Shown here in pieces: positions 49,547-61,352 of a DNA stretch of 64,000 bases. The notes under the pieces are model-generated. The model made no database searches. It was not told the DNA's origin and saw only the letters and a list, made by a program, of their open reading frames with translations. Each line of letters opens with the position of its first letter. Positions within the stretch are counted from its first letter, which is position 1. Both the position numbers and the translations under genes were made by a program. The DNA comes from Motilibacter rhizosphaerae (lineage in GTDB: Bacteria; Actinomycetota; Actinomycetes; Motilibacterales; Motilibacteraceae), in the NCBI RefSeq assembly GCF_004216915.1, contig NZ_SGXD01000003.1, forward strand, positions 310,001 to 374,000. The letters are read 5' to 3'.

Positions 49547-50103
49547 CAGGCCTGCCCCTCCGTCACGGCCGGCGTGCGCTCCTCGAGGTCGGCGAGGAAG
49601 CGGTCCACCGTGCGGCGGGTGGCGTCGGTGTCGGCGAGGTTCTCGCCGACGATGCGGCCGGCCAGGTCGACCGCCAGGCGGCTCACCTCGCGGGAGAGCT
49701 CGCTCCGGGCCTGGTTCACCTCGGCGGCGAGCTGGGCGGCGCCCCGCTCGTGGACCTGCGCCGCGGCCTGCTCGGCCTCGGCGCGCGCGCCGTCCACGAT
49801 CGACTTGCGCTCGGCCTGCGCCTCCGTGCGGATGCGCGCGGCCTCGCTGCGGGCCTCGGCGAGCGCCTGCGTGTACTGCTGGCGCGCCGCGTCCGCCTCG
49901 GCCTGGGCCTGCTCCGCGCGGGCGATGCCGCCCTCGATCTGCGCCGACCGCTCGGCGTAGGCCGCCTCGAAGCGCGGCACGACGTACTTCGCGACGAGCC
50001 AGTAGAGCAGCGCGAACGCGAGGAGGCCGAGGATGAGCTCGGCGGGGTGCGGGATGATCGGGGCCTTGGTGCCCCAACCGCTCTCAGCTGCCAGCGTGTG
50101 CAT
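49546..50103 (-). CDS. atpF: ATP synthase b subunit
   Basis: 185 residues. One membrane segment (about 22-41, ELILGLLAFALLYWLVAKYVV) and a long Ala/Glu/Arg helix that forms the peripheral-stalk coiled coil, ending near the delta-binding region (VDLAGRIVGENL). ATG 50103 is 47 bases after atpE; the 3' end is coupled to atpH. Confidence 0.96.
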   Translation of the reverse strand: MHTLAAESGWGTKAPIIPHPAELILGLLAFALLYWLVAKYVVPRFEAAYAERSAQIEGGIARAEQAQAEADAARQQYTQALAEARSEAARIRTEAQAERKSIVDGARAEAEQAAAQVHERGAAQLAAEVNQARSELSREVSRLAVDLAGRIVGENLADTDATRRTVDRFLADLEERTPAVTEGQA

Positions 50104-50150
50104 GGTGGCGAGTCCTCGTCAGTAGGTGCGGAGCCGGGAGGACGGGACCG

Positions 50151-50462
<312 letters not shown>

Positions 50463-51251
50463 CTAGTGCTCGTCCGCCAGGGCGCCCGCGATGTAGAGCG
50501 CCGCCAGCAGCGTGAAGATGTAGGCCTGCAGCACCTGCACCAGCAGCTCGAACGCGGTCATGACGAACGTGCCGACGAACGGCCCGATCGAGAGCACGTG
50601 GAGGACCCAGGAGTCGCTCGTGCGCAGCATGTAGTCGAAGCCGGTGATGAACAGCAGCAGCAGGATGTGGCCCGCGAACATGTTGCCGAACAGTCGCAGG
50701 GCCAGCGTGACCGGCCGCGTGAAGAAGTAGGTGATGAGCTCGAGCGGGTAGATGAGCAGCAGCAGCGGCTTCGGCAGCCCGGGAGGGGCGAGGCTGGTGA
50801 AGTAGCCGACCAGGCCCTTGCTCCGGATCCCGATCGCGTGGAACACGATGTAGACCACGAGCGCCAGCCCGGCCGGGAAGCCGATGCGGCTCATCGTGGG
50901 GTACTGGATCACGGGGATGATCGAGAAGACGTTGTTGACGAGGATCAGCGTGAACAGCGTGAACAGCAGCGGCAGGAACTTGAGGAAGTCGTGGTCGCCG
51001 ATGATGTCGCGGCCGAGGCCGTTGCGGACGGCGTCGTAGACGCCCTCGGTGGCGAACTGCGCCCGGCCCGGCACGACGCTGAGCCGCCGGCTCACGCCGA
51101 GCAGCACCACCGCGAGCAGGACCACGCTGATGACCATGAGGACCATCGGCCGGGTGATCGCCCAGGCCCCGGAGCCGATGAGCGGCTGCCAGAAGTTCTC
51201 GGTGGACGGGGGCTCGTAGCCCTTCGCCGCCGCGAGTACCAGCGCGCTCAT
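50463..51251 (-). CDS. atpB: ATP synthase a subunit
   Basis: 262 residues with five or six membrane segments. The essential stator arginine lies in LALRLFGNMFAGH, and the C-terminal helix reads FELLVQVLQAYIFTLLAALYIA with the conserved Gln. It forms the proton half-channels against the c-ring. Its ATG overlaps the upstream AtpZ/AtpI-like gene by four bases. Confidence 0.97.
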   Translation of the reverse strand: MSALVLAAAKGYEPPSTENFWQPLIGSGAWAITRPMVLMVISVVLLAVVLLGVSRRLSVVPGRAQFATEGVYDAVRNGLGRDIIGDHDFLKFLPLLFTLFTLILVNNVFSIIPVIQYPTMSRIGFPAGLALVVYIVFHAIGIRSKGLVGYFTSLAPPGLPKPLLLLIYPLELITYFFTRPVTLALRLFGNMFAGHILLLLFITGFDYMLRTSDSWVLHVLSIGPFVGTFVMTAFELLVQVLQAYIFTLLAALYIAGALADEH

Positions 51252-51532
51252 CGCCGCCCCTCCTGTGCCTCAGGCCGGGTGCCGCACTCCGGAGTGGAGA
51301 GCGGGTCCCGGCCGAACCGTACGTAGACCGTGTAGACCGCGAGCGCCGCGCCGAGCACGAGCCCGACCGGCAGCAGGAACGCCGTACCGAGGAGGTCGTC
51401 GCCGAGCCACCCCAGTCCGCCCCACAGGAAGACCCCCGTGAGCAGGTACGACAGCACGCCCCAGCCGTCGTCCGAGCGGGGCGCCACCGCGTGTCCGGGG
51501 CGCACCCTAGCAGGAGAGCGGTCGGGCGTCAT
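51248..51532 (-). CDS. Small AtpZ/AtpI-like membrane protein
   Basis: 94 residues with two membrane helices (about 27-44 and 51-70) and a Gly-rich turn GWLGDDLLGTAF like AtpZ/AtpI accessory proteins, followed by a polar tail. It overlaps both neighbours by four bases, so it is part of the ATP synthase operon. A role in c-ring assembly or Mg2+ handling is inferred from the family. Confidence 0.8.
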   Translation of the reverse strand: MTPDRSPARVRPGHAVAPRSDDGWGVLSYLLTGVFLWGGLGWLGDDLLGTAFLLPVGLVLGAALAVYTVYVRFGRDPLSTPECGTRPEAQEGRR

Positions 51533-51972
51533 GCGCGCGTCCGCTCGGCCGGGCGCGCAGCTGCGGGCACCGGCCAGCCGACGGGCTCGACGTAGGGCGT
51601 GCGCAGCCGGGTGAAGGCGCGCACCTCCCCCGCCATCCAGGCGAGCGTCACCGCGACCAGCGTCGCGGCGACCGCGCCGCCGGAGACCGCGGAGGTGGAG
51701 CCGGCCACCGCGAGCAGGGCGCCCAGGACGAGCACCTTGAGCAGGTAGCCACCGAGGACCGCTGCCGTGACCAGGCCGGGAGCCGTGGACCGCGTCCGCG
51801 AGCACATCCACAGCGTCGTCGTGAAGACCGCCAGCACGACCGTCGTCGCGAGCACCGCCCCGGCGAGCCCCGGGCCACCGGCGACGAGCAGGCAGACCGC
51901 GCTGCACACCACGGCCACCGCGCCCGCAGGGAGCGCAGCAGCACGCAGCACCGCTGCGTCGTAGCTGTGCAT
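51529..51972 (-). CDS. AtpI-like membrane protein at the head of the atp operon
   Basis: 147 residues with four membrane segments (LPAGAVAVVCSAVCLLVAGG, AGAVLATTVVLAVFTTTLWM, VTAAVLGGYLLKVLVLGALLAV, GGAVAATLVAVTLAWMAGEV), matching the AtpI-type layout and the position of Rv1303. ATG 51972 was chosen as the first hydrophobic-protein start; an upstream frame extension is Arg-rich and unlikely. It precedes the AtpZ/AtpI-like gene with a 4-base overlap. Confidence 0.8.
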   Translation of the reverse strand: MHSYDAAVLRAAALPAGAVAVVCSAVCLLVAGGPGLAGAVLATTVVLAVFTTTLWMCSRTRSTAPGLVTAAVLGGYLLKVLVLGALLAVAGSTSAVSGGAVAATLVAVTLAWMAGEVRAFTRLRTPYVEPVGWPVPAAARPAERTRA

Positions 51973-52108
51973 GCGCGTCCCGTTCGGTCGTCGTCGGTCG
52001 AGGGGGCGGGTCCCAACGAACGAGGAGCGCGCCGCGTCCCCGTCCGGGTCGAACCTAACACGCGGGAGGGAGCCCCTCCTCACGCTCAGCGCACGGCCCT
52101 AAGTGAGA

Positions 52109-53242
52109 TCACGCACGGGTCCCGCGGGAACTCCGGCCGCCCGGCTCGCGTCTCACCCAGCGGCCCCGGTCGACGCCGAGCGTCAGCACCAGCGCGACGA
52201 CGACGGCCCCCGCGAGCGCGGCCTTCGGCCAGACGCCGGGCGTGCGCGGCAGCAGCACGACCGCGAAGGCGACGAGGGCCGACCAGGCGTACATGATGAG
52301 CACCGCGCGCCGGTGCGAGTGGCCGATCTCGAGCAGCCGGTGGTGCAGGTGGCGCTTGTCCGCCGCGAAGGGCGAGCTGCCGGCCCAGGTGCGGCGCACG
52401 ACCGCCATGCCGAGGTCGAGCAGGGGCACCAGCACGACGACGACGGGCAGCGCGAGCGGCAGGACGGCGGGCCCCAGCAGGTGGGCGCTGAAGTCGCGCG
52501 GCTCCACCTGCCCGGTGAGGCTGACGACGGCCGCGGCGAACAGCAGGCCGAGCAGCATCGCGCCGGTGTCGCCCATGAAGACCTTCGCCGGGTGGAAGTT
52601 GTGCGGCAGGAAGCCCGCGCACATCCCGACCAGCGCGGCCGTGGCGAGGGTGGGCGTGGCGGCGCGCGGCACACCGGCGTCCACCGAGAGCTGGTACGAC
52701 GCCACGAAGAACGCGCCCGCCGCGATCATCATGATCCCGGCCGCCAGCCCGTCGAGGCCGTCCACGAAGTTGACCGCGTTGATCATGACGACGACGACGA
52801 GCACCGTGAGCACCGTGCCCTCGACCGGCGTGAGCACGTAGGTCTCCCCCGGCAGCGGGAGCCAGAGCAGCTGGACGCCCTGCAGCACCATGACGCCGGC
52901 CGCGACGCACTGCCCCGCCAGCTTGGTCAGCGGGTCGAGGCCCCACTTGTCGTCAGCGAGGCCGAGCAGCGTGATGAGGGTCGCGCCCGAGAGCAGGGCC
53001 TCAGGATCGGAGGTGTCGCGGAAGACCTCGTCGACCAGCGGCAGCCGGCTCGCCACCAGCAGCGCCACGGCGAGACCGCCGAGCATGGCCAGCCCACCTC
53101 CGCGCGGGACCGGCTCGCTGTGCACGTCGCGCTCCCGCACCGGCGTCATCGCCCCGGCGGCGACCGCAGCGCGGCGGACCAGCGGGACGAGCAGGTAGGT
53201 GACTGTCGCCGCGACGAGGGCGGTGAGCAGGTAGGAGCGCAC
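52109..53242 (-). CDS. wecA: Undecaprenyl/decaprenyl-phosphate GlcNAc-1-phosphate transferase (WecA/MraY family)
   Basis: 377 residues from GTG 53242. About eleven membrane segments. Family motifs: LGLADDKWGLDP (DDxxG), NAVNFVDGLDGLAAG, FMGDTGAMLLG and the cytosolic HLHHRLLEIGHSHR, which marks the WecA-type rather than MraY-type subgroup. It transfers sugar 1-phosphate onto polyprenyl phosphate to start cell-wall linker or polysaccharide assembly. Eight bases separate it from sua5. Confidence 0.95.
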   Translation of the reverse strand: MRSYLLTALVAATVTYLLVPLVRRAAVAAGAMTPVRERDVHSEPVPRGGGLAMLGGLAVALLVASRLPLVDEVFRDTSDPEALLSGATLITLLGLADDKWGLDPLTKLAGQCVAAGVMVLQGVQLLWLPLPGETYVLTPVEGTVLTVLVVVVMINAVNFVDGLDGLAAGIMMIAAGAFFVASYQLSVDAGVPRAATPTLATAALVGMCAGFLPHNFHPAKVFMGDTGAMLLGLLFAAAVVSLTGQVEPRDFSAHLLGPAVLPLALPVVVVLVPLLDLGMAVVRRTWAGSSPFAADKRHLHHRLLEIGHSHRRAVLIMYAWSALVAFAVVLLPRTPGVWPKAALAGAVVVALVLTLGVDRGRWVRREPGGRSSRGTRA

Positions 53243-53250
53243 GCGGGCGG

Positions 53251-53898
53251 CTAGGCGGCAGGCTCGAGGTCCGGCACGACCTCGCGCAGCAGCGCCAGGT
53301 CGAGCGCGCCCTGCCGGAGCACCTTCGGCACGGCGCCGGTGACGTCGACGATCGTCGAGGGGACGCTGTCCTCCGTCGCGCCGCCGTCGAGGTAGACCGC
53401 CACGGCCGGCCCGAGCATGCCGAGCGCCTCCTCCACCGTCGTCGCCGGCGGGAGGCCGTGCCGGTTGGCGCTGCTCACGCCCATCGGCCCCGTCTCCTGG
53501 AGCAGCTCCAGGGCCGCGGGGTGCAGCGGCATGCGGACCCCGACCGTGCCGCCGGTGTCGCCGAGGTTCCACTGCAGCGAGGGCTGCGCCGTGCAGACGA
53601 GCGTCAGCGCGCCCGGCCAGAACGCGGTGACGAGCTCGCGCGCCTGCGGGGTCAGCCCGAAGGCGATCCCGTCGAGCGCGCGCACGCTGCCCACGAGCAC
53701 CGGCACGGGGAAGTCGCGCCCGCGCTCCTTCGCCTCGAGCAGCCGGCCGACGGCCTCGGCGTCGAAGGCGTCGCAGCCCAGGCCGTAGACGGTGTCGGTC
53801 GGCATGACGACCAGCTCGCCGCGGCGTACGGCACGGGTGGCGGCCTCCATGCCCTCGGCGCGCTCGGCCGGGTCGGCGAGGTCGAACAGGCGGGTCAC
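53251..53898 (-). CDS. L-threonylcarbamoyladenylate synthase (Sua5/YrdC)
   Basis: 215 residues from GTG 53898. It makes threonylcarbamoyl-AMP for the t6A37 tRNA modification. YrdC-fold motifs: MPTDTVYGLGCDAF, KERGRDFPVPVLVGS, FWPGALTLV, VGVRMPLHP and SSANRHGLPPATT. It is a single-domain YrdC-like form without the C-terminal Sua5 domain. Its start overlaps the prmC stop by four bases. Confidence 0.95.
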   Translation of the reverse strand: MTRLFDLADPAERAEGMEAATRAVRRGELVVMPTDTVYGLGCDAFDAEAVGRLLEAKERGRDFPVPVLVGSVRALDGIAFGLTPQARELVTAFWPGALTLVCTAQPSLQWNLGDTGGTVGVRMPLHPAALELLQETGPMGVSSANRHGLPPATTVEEALGMLGPAVAVYLDGGATEDSVPSTIVDVTGAVPKVLRQGALDLALLREVVPDLEPAA

Positions 53899-54761
53899 GG
53901 GGAGTCCTCCTCGGAGTGCGCTCCGGCACGGCGGGCCGTGACGAAGCGCGGACGGTCGGCGAGGTCGCGGTGCGCGGCGACCCGGACCCATCCTCCCGCG
54001 CCGCGCAGCGCGGCGACCGCCGACTCCCCCTGCGTGTCGGCGTGCTCCGCGACGAAGAGCCCGCCGGGGACGAGCAGGCGCTGCGCGGTACGCGCCACGA
54101 CGCGCAGCGCGGCCAGCCCGTCCTCGCCCCCGCCGTAGAGCGCGAGCTCCGGGTCGTGGTCGCGGACCTCGGGGTCGACCGGCACGGCGTCCGGCGGGAT
54201 GTACGGCGGGTTGCTCACCACGACGTCGACCGTGCCGTCGAGGTCCGCGAAGGCGTCGGCGAAGTCGCCGAGCCGCAGGTCGAGCGCGGTCCCTGCGGCG
54301 TTGCGCGCCGCCCACGCGTGCGCGAGCGGGTCCGCCTCGACGGCGTGGACGCGGGCGTGCGGCACCTCGTCGAGCACGCTCAGCGCGATGGCCCCCGACC
54401 CCGTGCCGAGGTCGACGACGACGGGTGAGGGCAGGACGCGCGCCGCGTCGACCGCGACCTGCGCCACGACCTCGGTCTCCGGGCGCGGGACGAAGACGCC
54501 CGGACCGACGTGCAGCTCGAGGTGCCGGAACCACGCGACGCCCGTGAGGTGCTGGAGCGGCACGCGGGCCGCGCGCTGCTCCACCAGCCCGGCGTACGCG
54601 TCGGGCACCGGCCGCTCGGCGACCGACGGCAGCGCGAGCTCACCTCGGCGTACGCCCAGCAGGTGGGCGGCGAGCTCCGCGGCGTCGACCGCGGGCGACG
54701 GGACGCCGGCCGCCGCGAGCACCGCCGTGGCCTCGCGCACGGCGGTGCGCACGTCGGTCAC
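53895..54761 (-). CDS. prmC: Peptide chain release factor glutamine methyltransferase PrmC (HemK)
   Basis: 288 residues from GTG 54761. An N-terminal helical domain binds the release factor; the SAM domain has [15 protein letters not shown] and the NPPY motif ([11 protein letters not shown]) that holds the Gln substrate. It methylates the Gln of the GGQ motif in RF1/RF2. The prfA gene is two bases upstream, coupling enzyme and substrate. Confidence 0.96.
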   Translation of the reverse strand: MTDVRTAVREATAVLAAAGVPSPAVDAAELAAHLLGVRRGELALPSVAERPVPDAYAGLVEQRAARVPLQHLTGVAWFRHLELHVGPGVFVPRPETEVVAQVAVDAARVLPSPVVVDLGTGSGAIALSVLDEVPHARVHAVEADPLAHAWAARNAAGTALDLRLGDFADAFADLDGTVDVVVSNPPYIPPDAVPVDPEVRDHDPELALYGGGEDGLAALRVVARTAQRLLVPGGLFVAEHADTQGESAVAALRGAGGWVRVAAHRDLADRPRFVTARRAGAHSEEDSP

Positions 54762-54763
54762 GC

Positions 54764-55855
54764 TCAGCCGCCGGCGGCAGCCAGCTTGGCCGCGTCGTCG
54801 GCGTCGATGAGGGCCTGCAGCACCGCGTCGAGGTCGCCGTCGAGCACCGCGTCGAGGTTGTGCGCCTTGAAGCCGACGCGGTGGTCCGCGATGCGGTTCT
54901 CCGGGAAGTTGTAGGTCCGGATGCGCTCGGAGCGGTCGACCGTGCGGACCTGGCTCTTGCGCTCGGCGCTCGCCAGGGCGTCGGCCTCCTGGCGGGCCCG
55001 CTCCAGCAGTCGGGCGCGCAGGATGCGCATCGCCGACTCCTTGTTCTGCAGCTGGCTCTTCTCGTTCTGGCAGGAGACGACCACGCCGGTCGGCAGGTGC
55101 GTGATGCGCACGGCGCTGTCGGTCGTGTTGACGCTCTGCCCGCCGGGCCCGGAGCTGCGGTAGACGTCGATGCGCAGGTCGTTGGGGTCGACCGCGACGT
55201 CGACCTCCTCGGCCTCCGGCAGCACGAGCACGCCCGCGGCCGAGGTGTGGATCCGGCCCTGCGACTCGGTGACCGGGACGCGCTGCACGCGGTGGACGCC
55301 GGCCTCGTACTTCAGCCGGGCCCAGACGCCCTCGCCCGGCGTCACCTCGCCGCGGGCCTTCACCGCGACCTTGACGTCCTTGTAGCCGCCGAGGTCGCTC
55401 TCCTCGGCGTCGATGACCTCGGCCTTCCAGCCGCGCCGCTCGGCGTAGCGGAGGTACATGCGGAGCAGGTCGCCCGCGAACAGCGCCGACTCCTCGCCGC
55501 CCTCGCCGGCCTTGATCTCGAGGATCGCGTCGCGGTCGTCGTCGGGGTCGCGCGGGAGCAGCAGCGTACGCAGCCGGTCGGCGAGCTCCTCGCGCCTGGC
55601 CTCGAGCTCGGGGACCTCCGCGGCGAACGCCGCGTCCTCCGCGCTGAGCTCCCGCGCGGTCGCGAGGTCGTCCTCGGTCGCGTGCAGCTGGCGGGCGCAC
55701 TCCACGACGGGGCTCAGCTCGGCGTAGCGGCGCCCCAACCGACGGGCCTCGGCCTGGTCGGCGTGGACGCCCGGGTCGGCGAGCCGCTGCTCGAGGTCGG
55801 CGTGCTCGGCGAGGAGGACGTCGAGGGCCGCGGTGCCGGTGGTCTGCCCGCTCAT
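54764..55855 (-). CDS. prfA: Peptide chain release factor 1
   Basis: 363 residues. RF1 identity rests on the PxT codon-recognition motif in [14 protein letters not shown] (about 192-205) and the catalytic GGQ at 238-240 ([10 protein letters not shown]). An N-terminal helical domain and the AGEGGEES segment are normal. It terminates translation at UAA and UAG. Confidence 0.97.
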   Translation of the reverse strand: MSGQTTGTAALDVLLAEHADLEQRLADPGVHADQAEARRLGRRYAELSPVVECARQLHATEDDLATARELSAEDAAFAAEVPELEARREELADRLRTLLLPRDPDDDRDAILEIKAGEGGEESALFAGDLLRMYLRYAERRGWKAEVIDAEESDLGGYKDVKVAVKARGEVTPGEGVWARLKYEAGVHRVQRVPVTESQGRIHTSAAGVLVLPEAEEVDVAVDPNDLRIDVYRSSGPGGQSVNTTDSAVRITHLPTGVVVSCQNEKSQLQNKESAMRILRARLLERARQEADALASAERKSQVRTVDRSERIRTYNFPENRIADHRVGFKAHNLDAVLDGDLDAVLQALIDADDAAKLAAAGG

Positions 55856-55911
55856 GCGCTGCTCCGGTGCTGCTGGTGGGGTGCTGCTTGGGGTGCTGGG
55901 AGACGCAGAAC

Positions 55912-55942
55912 GGCGCCGACCCCTCGAGGAGGGGCCGGCGCC
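55912..55942. terminator. Terminator hairpin after rpmE
   Basis: GGCGCCG-A-CCCCTC (55912-55925) pairs with GAGGGG-C-CGGCGCC (55929-55942), 13 bp with one A/C mismatch and a 3-base loop, 11 bases beyond the rpmE stop. It separates rpmE from prfA. Confidence 0.7.
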
Positions 55943-55952
55943 GTCAGGGCAG

Positions 55953-56177
55953 CTACTTCTTCTTCGCGGCCTGGAGCTTCGCGTAGCGCTGCTCGAACTT
56001 GGCGACGCGGCCGCCGGTGTCGAGGATGCGCTGTTTGCCGGTGTAGAACGGGTGGCACGCGTTGCACGTGTCGGCGTTGATGACGCCGCCCTTCGCGGTC
56101 GACCGCGTCTGGAACGTGTTGCCACAGGTGCAGGTCACCGTGGTCACCGCGTAGTCCGGGTGGATCTCGGCCTTCAT
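55953..56177 (-). CDS. rpmE: 50S ribosomal protein L31 (zinc-binding, C+ form)
   Basis: 74 residues. Zinc ligands C16/C18 (CTCGNTF) and C38/C41 ([14 protein letters not shown]) are all present, so this is the zinc-containing paralogue normally used when zinc is sufficient. The ATG at 56177 has AAGGAGA six bases upstream. Confidence 0.97.
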   Translation of the reverse strand: MKAEIHPDYAVTTVTCTCGNTFQTRSTAKGGVINADTCNACHPFYTGKQRILDTGGRVAKFEQRYAKLQAAKKK

Positions 56178-56327
56178 GGGGCTCTCCTTCGTCGGGGTGG
56201 TCGCCGGGTCGGCAGGGAGATCGCCGTGGACCGGAACCGCTGTGCACTCAGTGTGCCAGACAGTGGAACCACCGGGCCCTGCCTGGCATTCCGGCCGGTA
56301 CGCCCTGGTGCGCGCCGCCCTCGACGC

Positions 56328-56378
56328 CGAACGGGGGCACCCAGTAGGCGCCGGAGCGCCACTGGGTGCCCCCGTTCG
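56328..56378. repeat. Long hairpin repeat, copy 1
   Basis: CGAACGGGGGCACCCAGT (56328-56345) pairs perfectly with 56361-56378, then a bulged A and a GGCGC/GCGCC extension, with loop CGGA. About 23 bp. Copy 2 at 56564-56616 is nearly identical. Confidence 0.85.
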
Positions 56379-56427
56379 ATCAGGCGCGGGGAACGGGGCG
56401 CCCGGCGCCCCGGGTCCCGCCCTGCCA

Positions 56428-56456
56428 CCAGTTGATCGGGCTGCCCGATCAACTGG
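56428..56456. repeat. Perfect GATC palindrome (family type copy)
   Basis: CCAGTTGATCGGG (56428-56440), loop CTG, CCCGATCAACTGG (56444-56456): a perfect 13-bp stem. The same core recurs at 43469-43565 and, degenerate, at 7302-7323. Confidence 0.8.
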
Positions 56457-56563
56457 GGCCCCAGCACGAGCAAGGAGGGCTCGTCCCCACGACATGTGCT
56501 CGGGGTCAGCCCCATCTGCTCGTGCTCGGCTGCGCGCCGTGCCACTTGCGTGCGTGCGGAGCA

Positions 56564-56616
56564 CCGAACGGGGGCACCCAGTGGGCGCCGGAGCGCCACT
56601 GGGTGCCCCCGTTCGG
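56564..56616. repeat. Long hairpin repeat, copy 2 (likely rho terminator)
   Basis: 56564-56588 pairs with 56593-56616, about 24 bp with one bulged base and loop CGGA. It begins 21 bases past the rho stop, so it probably terminates rho. Confidence 0.85.
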
Positions 56617-56636
56617 TCGAGGCGGGGCCGAGCGGG

Positions 56637-58877
<2,241 letters not shown>

Positions 58878-59262
58878 CTAAGGGTCCTTCCCTCGAGGAG
58901 CTCGGAGGACGTGCCCGCGGAGAGCGGGTGCGACGTCGTCCGGCGTCCCGGCGCTGCGCCGGGTCCCGCCGCTGGGGCGGGGGATGCGGTGCCAGCCGCC
59001 GGATGGCGACGGGCGGGATCTCGTACCGCTGGCTGCGCTCGTGCGGGGCAGGAGCCGGCGCGCGTCGCAGGACGCTCTCGGAGAGAGGTGGCGCTCGCGG
59101 GCCAGAGCTCCCCCAGAGCTCCCCCAGAGCCCGTCGAGCGCAGGGAGCGGAACGGCACCGTCGGCCAGAGCTCGACCGGTGCGTGACGACTATAACGCGA
59201 GCACCCATCCGTTGCTTCCCGACCCGCGAAGATCTCGCGATGATCCACCGGCGGGGTGGTGC
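58878..59262. promoter_or_regulatory. rho leader region (385 bp, non-coding)
   Basis: Between thrB and rho, no ORF supported. Hairpins CCCGGCGC-T-GCGCCGGG (58947-58963) and CCCGCC/GGCGGG (58965-58981), 85-105 bases before the rho start, and a doubled GAGCTCCCCCA near 59107-59128. It is a candidate for rho autoregulation by premature termination. Confidence 0.45.
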
Positions 59263-60132
59263 TCAGCCGACCTGCGCGCCTGCGGCCACGAGGTCGAGCG
59301 GCATCCGTCGGAAGCCCGCGGCGTCCCCCGGCTCGGGGTCGCCGTCGACGTGCAGCGCCAGCACGGTGGGTCCGGCGCCGGAGACGACGGCGGCGGCACC
59401 ACTGCTCCGCAGGGCCGCGACGAGCGCGGCGCTCGCCGGCATCGCCGGCTCGCGGTACGCCTGGTGCAGCCGGTCCTCGGTCGCCGCGAGCAGCAGGTGC
59501 GGGCTGCGGGTCAGCGCCTCGACGAGCAGCGCGGCCCGTCCGGCGTTGTACGCCGCGTCCGCGTGCGGGACGACCGCGGGGAGCAGGCTGCGCGCGTGCT
59601 CGGTCGAGACCGGCTGCTCGGGCACGTAGGCGACGGCGCGCACCGCGGGGTGCGGGTCGAGGCGCACGGCACGCGCGCGCTCGTCGGTCCACGCGATGGT
59701 GAACCCGCCGAGCAGGCAGGGCGCGACGTTGTCCGGGTGGCCCTCGAGCGCGGTCGTGAGCTCGAGCGCGGCGGCGTCGTCGAGCGGGCCGTGGCCGAGC
59801 TCGGCGAGCAGCTCCCGGCCGAGGAGCACGCCGGCGACGACCGCGGCCGCCGAGGAGCCGAGCCCGCGCCCGTGGGGGATCCGGTTGCGGCAGGTCAGCC
59901 GCAGGCCGGGCAGCTCGGCTCCGGCGGCACTGAACGCCGCCGCCAGCGCGCGCACGACGAGGTGGCGGGAGTCCCGCGGCACGTCCTCGGCGCCCTCACC
60001 CGTGACGTGGACCTCGAGGGTGCCGGGCAGGACCTCGGCGTCGAGCTCGTCGTGCAGGCCCAGGGCGAGGCCGAGGGCGTCGAAGCCGGGGCCGAGGTTC
60101 GCCGACGTGGCGGGGACGCGGACGGAGGGCAC
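59263..60132 (-). CDS. thrB: Homoserine kinase
   Basis: 289 residues from GTG 60132. GHMP kinase that makes O-phosphohomoserine. N-terminal VRVPATSANLGPGFDALGLAL, the ATP-binding loop PHGRGLGSSAAAVVAG and the C-terminal SGAGPTVLAL are intact. It follows thrC after three bases. Confidence 0.96.
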   Translation of the reverse strand: MPSVRVPATSANLGPGFDALGLALGLHDELDAEVLPGTLEVHVTGEGAEDVPRDSRHLVVRALAAAFSAAGAELPGLRLTCRNRIPHGRGLGSSAAAVVAGVLLGRELLAELGHGPLDDAAALELTTALEGHPDNVAPCLLGGFTIAWTDERARAVRLDPHPAVRAVAYVPEQPVSTEHARSLLPAVVPHADAAYNAGRAALLVEALTRSPHLLLAATEDRLHQAYREPAMPASAALVAALRSSGAAAVVSGAGPTVLALHVDGDPEPGDAAGFRRMPLDLVAAGAQVG

Positions 60133-60135
60133 GGG

Positions 60136-61203
60136 CTAGGCGAGGCCGAGCGCCGCCGCGGCGGCCGTCGCGTCGACGGGCACGGCGATGGGCTCGACCC
60201 CGTCGCGGATCGCCCACTGCGGGTCCTTGAGCCCGTGCCCCGTCACGGTGCAGACGATGCGCTGGCCCGGCGCGACCTCGCCGCGGCTGGCCTTCGCGAG
60301 CAGCCCCGCGACGCCCGCCGCGGACGCGGGCTCGACGAAGACGCCCTCGCGGTCGGCGAGCAGCGCGTGCGCGCGCAGGATCTCGTCGTCGGTGACGGCC
60401 TCGACGACGCCGCCGGACTCGTCGCGGGCGGCGACGGCGAGCGCCCAGGAGGCGGGGTTGCCGATGCGGATCGCGCTGGCGATGGTCTCGGGGTGCGGGA
60501 CGGGCTGGCCGGAGACGAGGGGCGCAGCGCCGGCGGCCTGGAAGCCCCACATCCGCGGGGTGCGCGTGGTGTTGCCCGCCGCGAGGTCCTCGCGGTAGCC
60601 CATCCAGTACGCCGAGACGTTGCCCGCGTTGCCGACGGGCAGGCAGTGCACGTCCGGAGCGTCGCCGAGCGCCTCGGCCACCTCGAACGCCGCCGTCTTC
60701 TGCCCGTGCAGCCGGGCGGGGTTGACGCTGTTGACGAGCGCGACCGGGTAGCGCGCGGACAGCTCGCGGGCCAGCACGAGGCACTCGTCGAAGCCGCCGT
60801 CGGTGACCTGGAGAATGGTCGCGCCGTGCACGACGGCCTGCGCGAGCTTGCCGGCGGCGATCTTGCCCTGCGGCACGAGGACCGCGCTGCGGATGCCCGC
60901 CCGGGCGGCGTACGCGGCAGCGCTCGCGCTCGTGTTGCCGGTCGAGGCGCAGATCACGGCCTTCGCCCCGTCGCCCACGGCGAGGCTCATCGCGACCGTC
61001 ATGCCCCGGTCCTTGAACGAGCCCGTGGGGTTGGCGCCCTCGACCTTGAGCCAGACCTCGCAGTCGGTCCGCGCGGAGAGCTCGAGCGCGGGGACGAGCG
61101 GGGTGGCGCCCTCGTGGAGGGTGACGACGGGCGTGCCCTCGGGCACCGGGAGCCGGTCGCGGTACTCCTCGACGATGCCGCGCCACGTGCTGCGCTGGCT
61201 CAA
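60136..61203 (-). CDS. thrC: Threonine synthase
   Basis: 355 residues from TTG 61203, supported by GGAGG six bases upstream; no ATG or GTG is suitably placed. PLP enzyme converting O-phosphohomoserine to threonine. The PLP lysine is in [10 protein letters not shown], with the phosphate-binding loop [12 protein letters not shown] and [17 protein letters not shown]. The usual upstream gene, hom, is displaced by an inserted gene. Confidence 0.96.
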   Translation of the reverse strand: MSQRSTWRGIVEEYRDRLPVPEGTPVVTLHEGATPLVPALELSARTDCEVWLKVEGANPTGSFKDRGMTVAMSLAVGDGAKAVICASTGNTSASAAAYAARAGIRSAVLVPQGKIAAGKLAQAVVHGATILQVTDGGFDECLVLARELSARYPVALVNSVNPARLHGQKTAAFEVAEALGDAPDVHCLPVGNAGNVSAYWMGYREDLAAGNTTRTPRMWGFQAAGAAPLVSGQPVPHPETIASAIRIGNPASWALAVAARDESGGVVEAVTDDEILRAHALLADREGVFVEPASAAGVAGLLAKASRGEVAPGQRIVCTVTGHGLKDPQWAIRDGVEPIAVPVDATAAAAALGLA

Positions 61204-61304
61204 CGCGTGCCTCCGGGGAGCCTGGGGACGGACCCACCGGGATGCGCGCGGGCCGGGCGACAGCGTACCGAGCACGGGAGGTGCCCGGGTGCCGCCGTCC
61301 GGGA

Positions 61305-61338
61305 GGTGGACGCGCGGAGGGGGCTCCGCGCGCCCACC
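61305..61338. terminator. Terminator of the secreted sialidase-fold-like gene
   Basis: GGTGG-A-CGCGCGGAG (61305-61319), loop GGGG, CTCCGCGCG-C-CCACC (61324-61338): a 15-bp stem with one mismatch, 15 bases after the stop at 61353. It would block read-through from hom into thrC. Confidence 0.75.
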
Positions 61339-61352
61339 CGGGCGCGGACGGG

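Larger units (their letters stand above)
56178..56636. other. 459-bp non-coding gap between rho and rpmE filled with palindromes
   Basis: No credible ORF. It holds two near-identical long hairpins (56328-56378 and 56564-56616), a 13-bp palindrome (56428-56456) and a looser 10-bp stem AGCACGAGCA (56463-56472) with 56517-56526. The rpmE promoter must lie in its left part. Confidence 0.7.

Noticed and set aside
53251-53898. Full-length Sua5 with C-terminal Sua5 domain
   Set aside because: The protein ends after the YrdC domain at 215 residues; the shorter form is normal and not a truncation.
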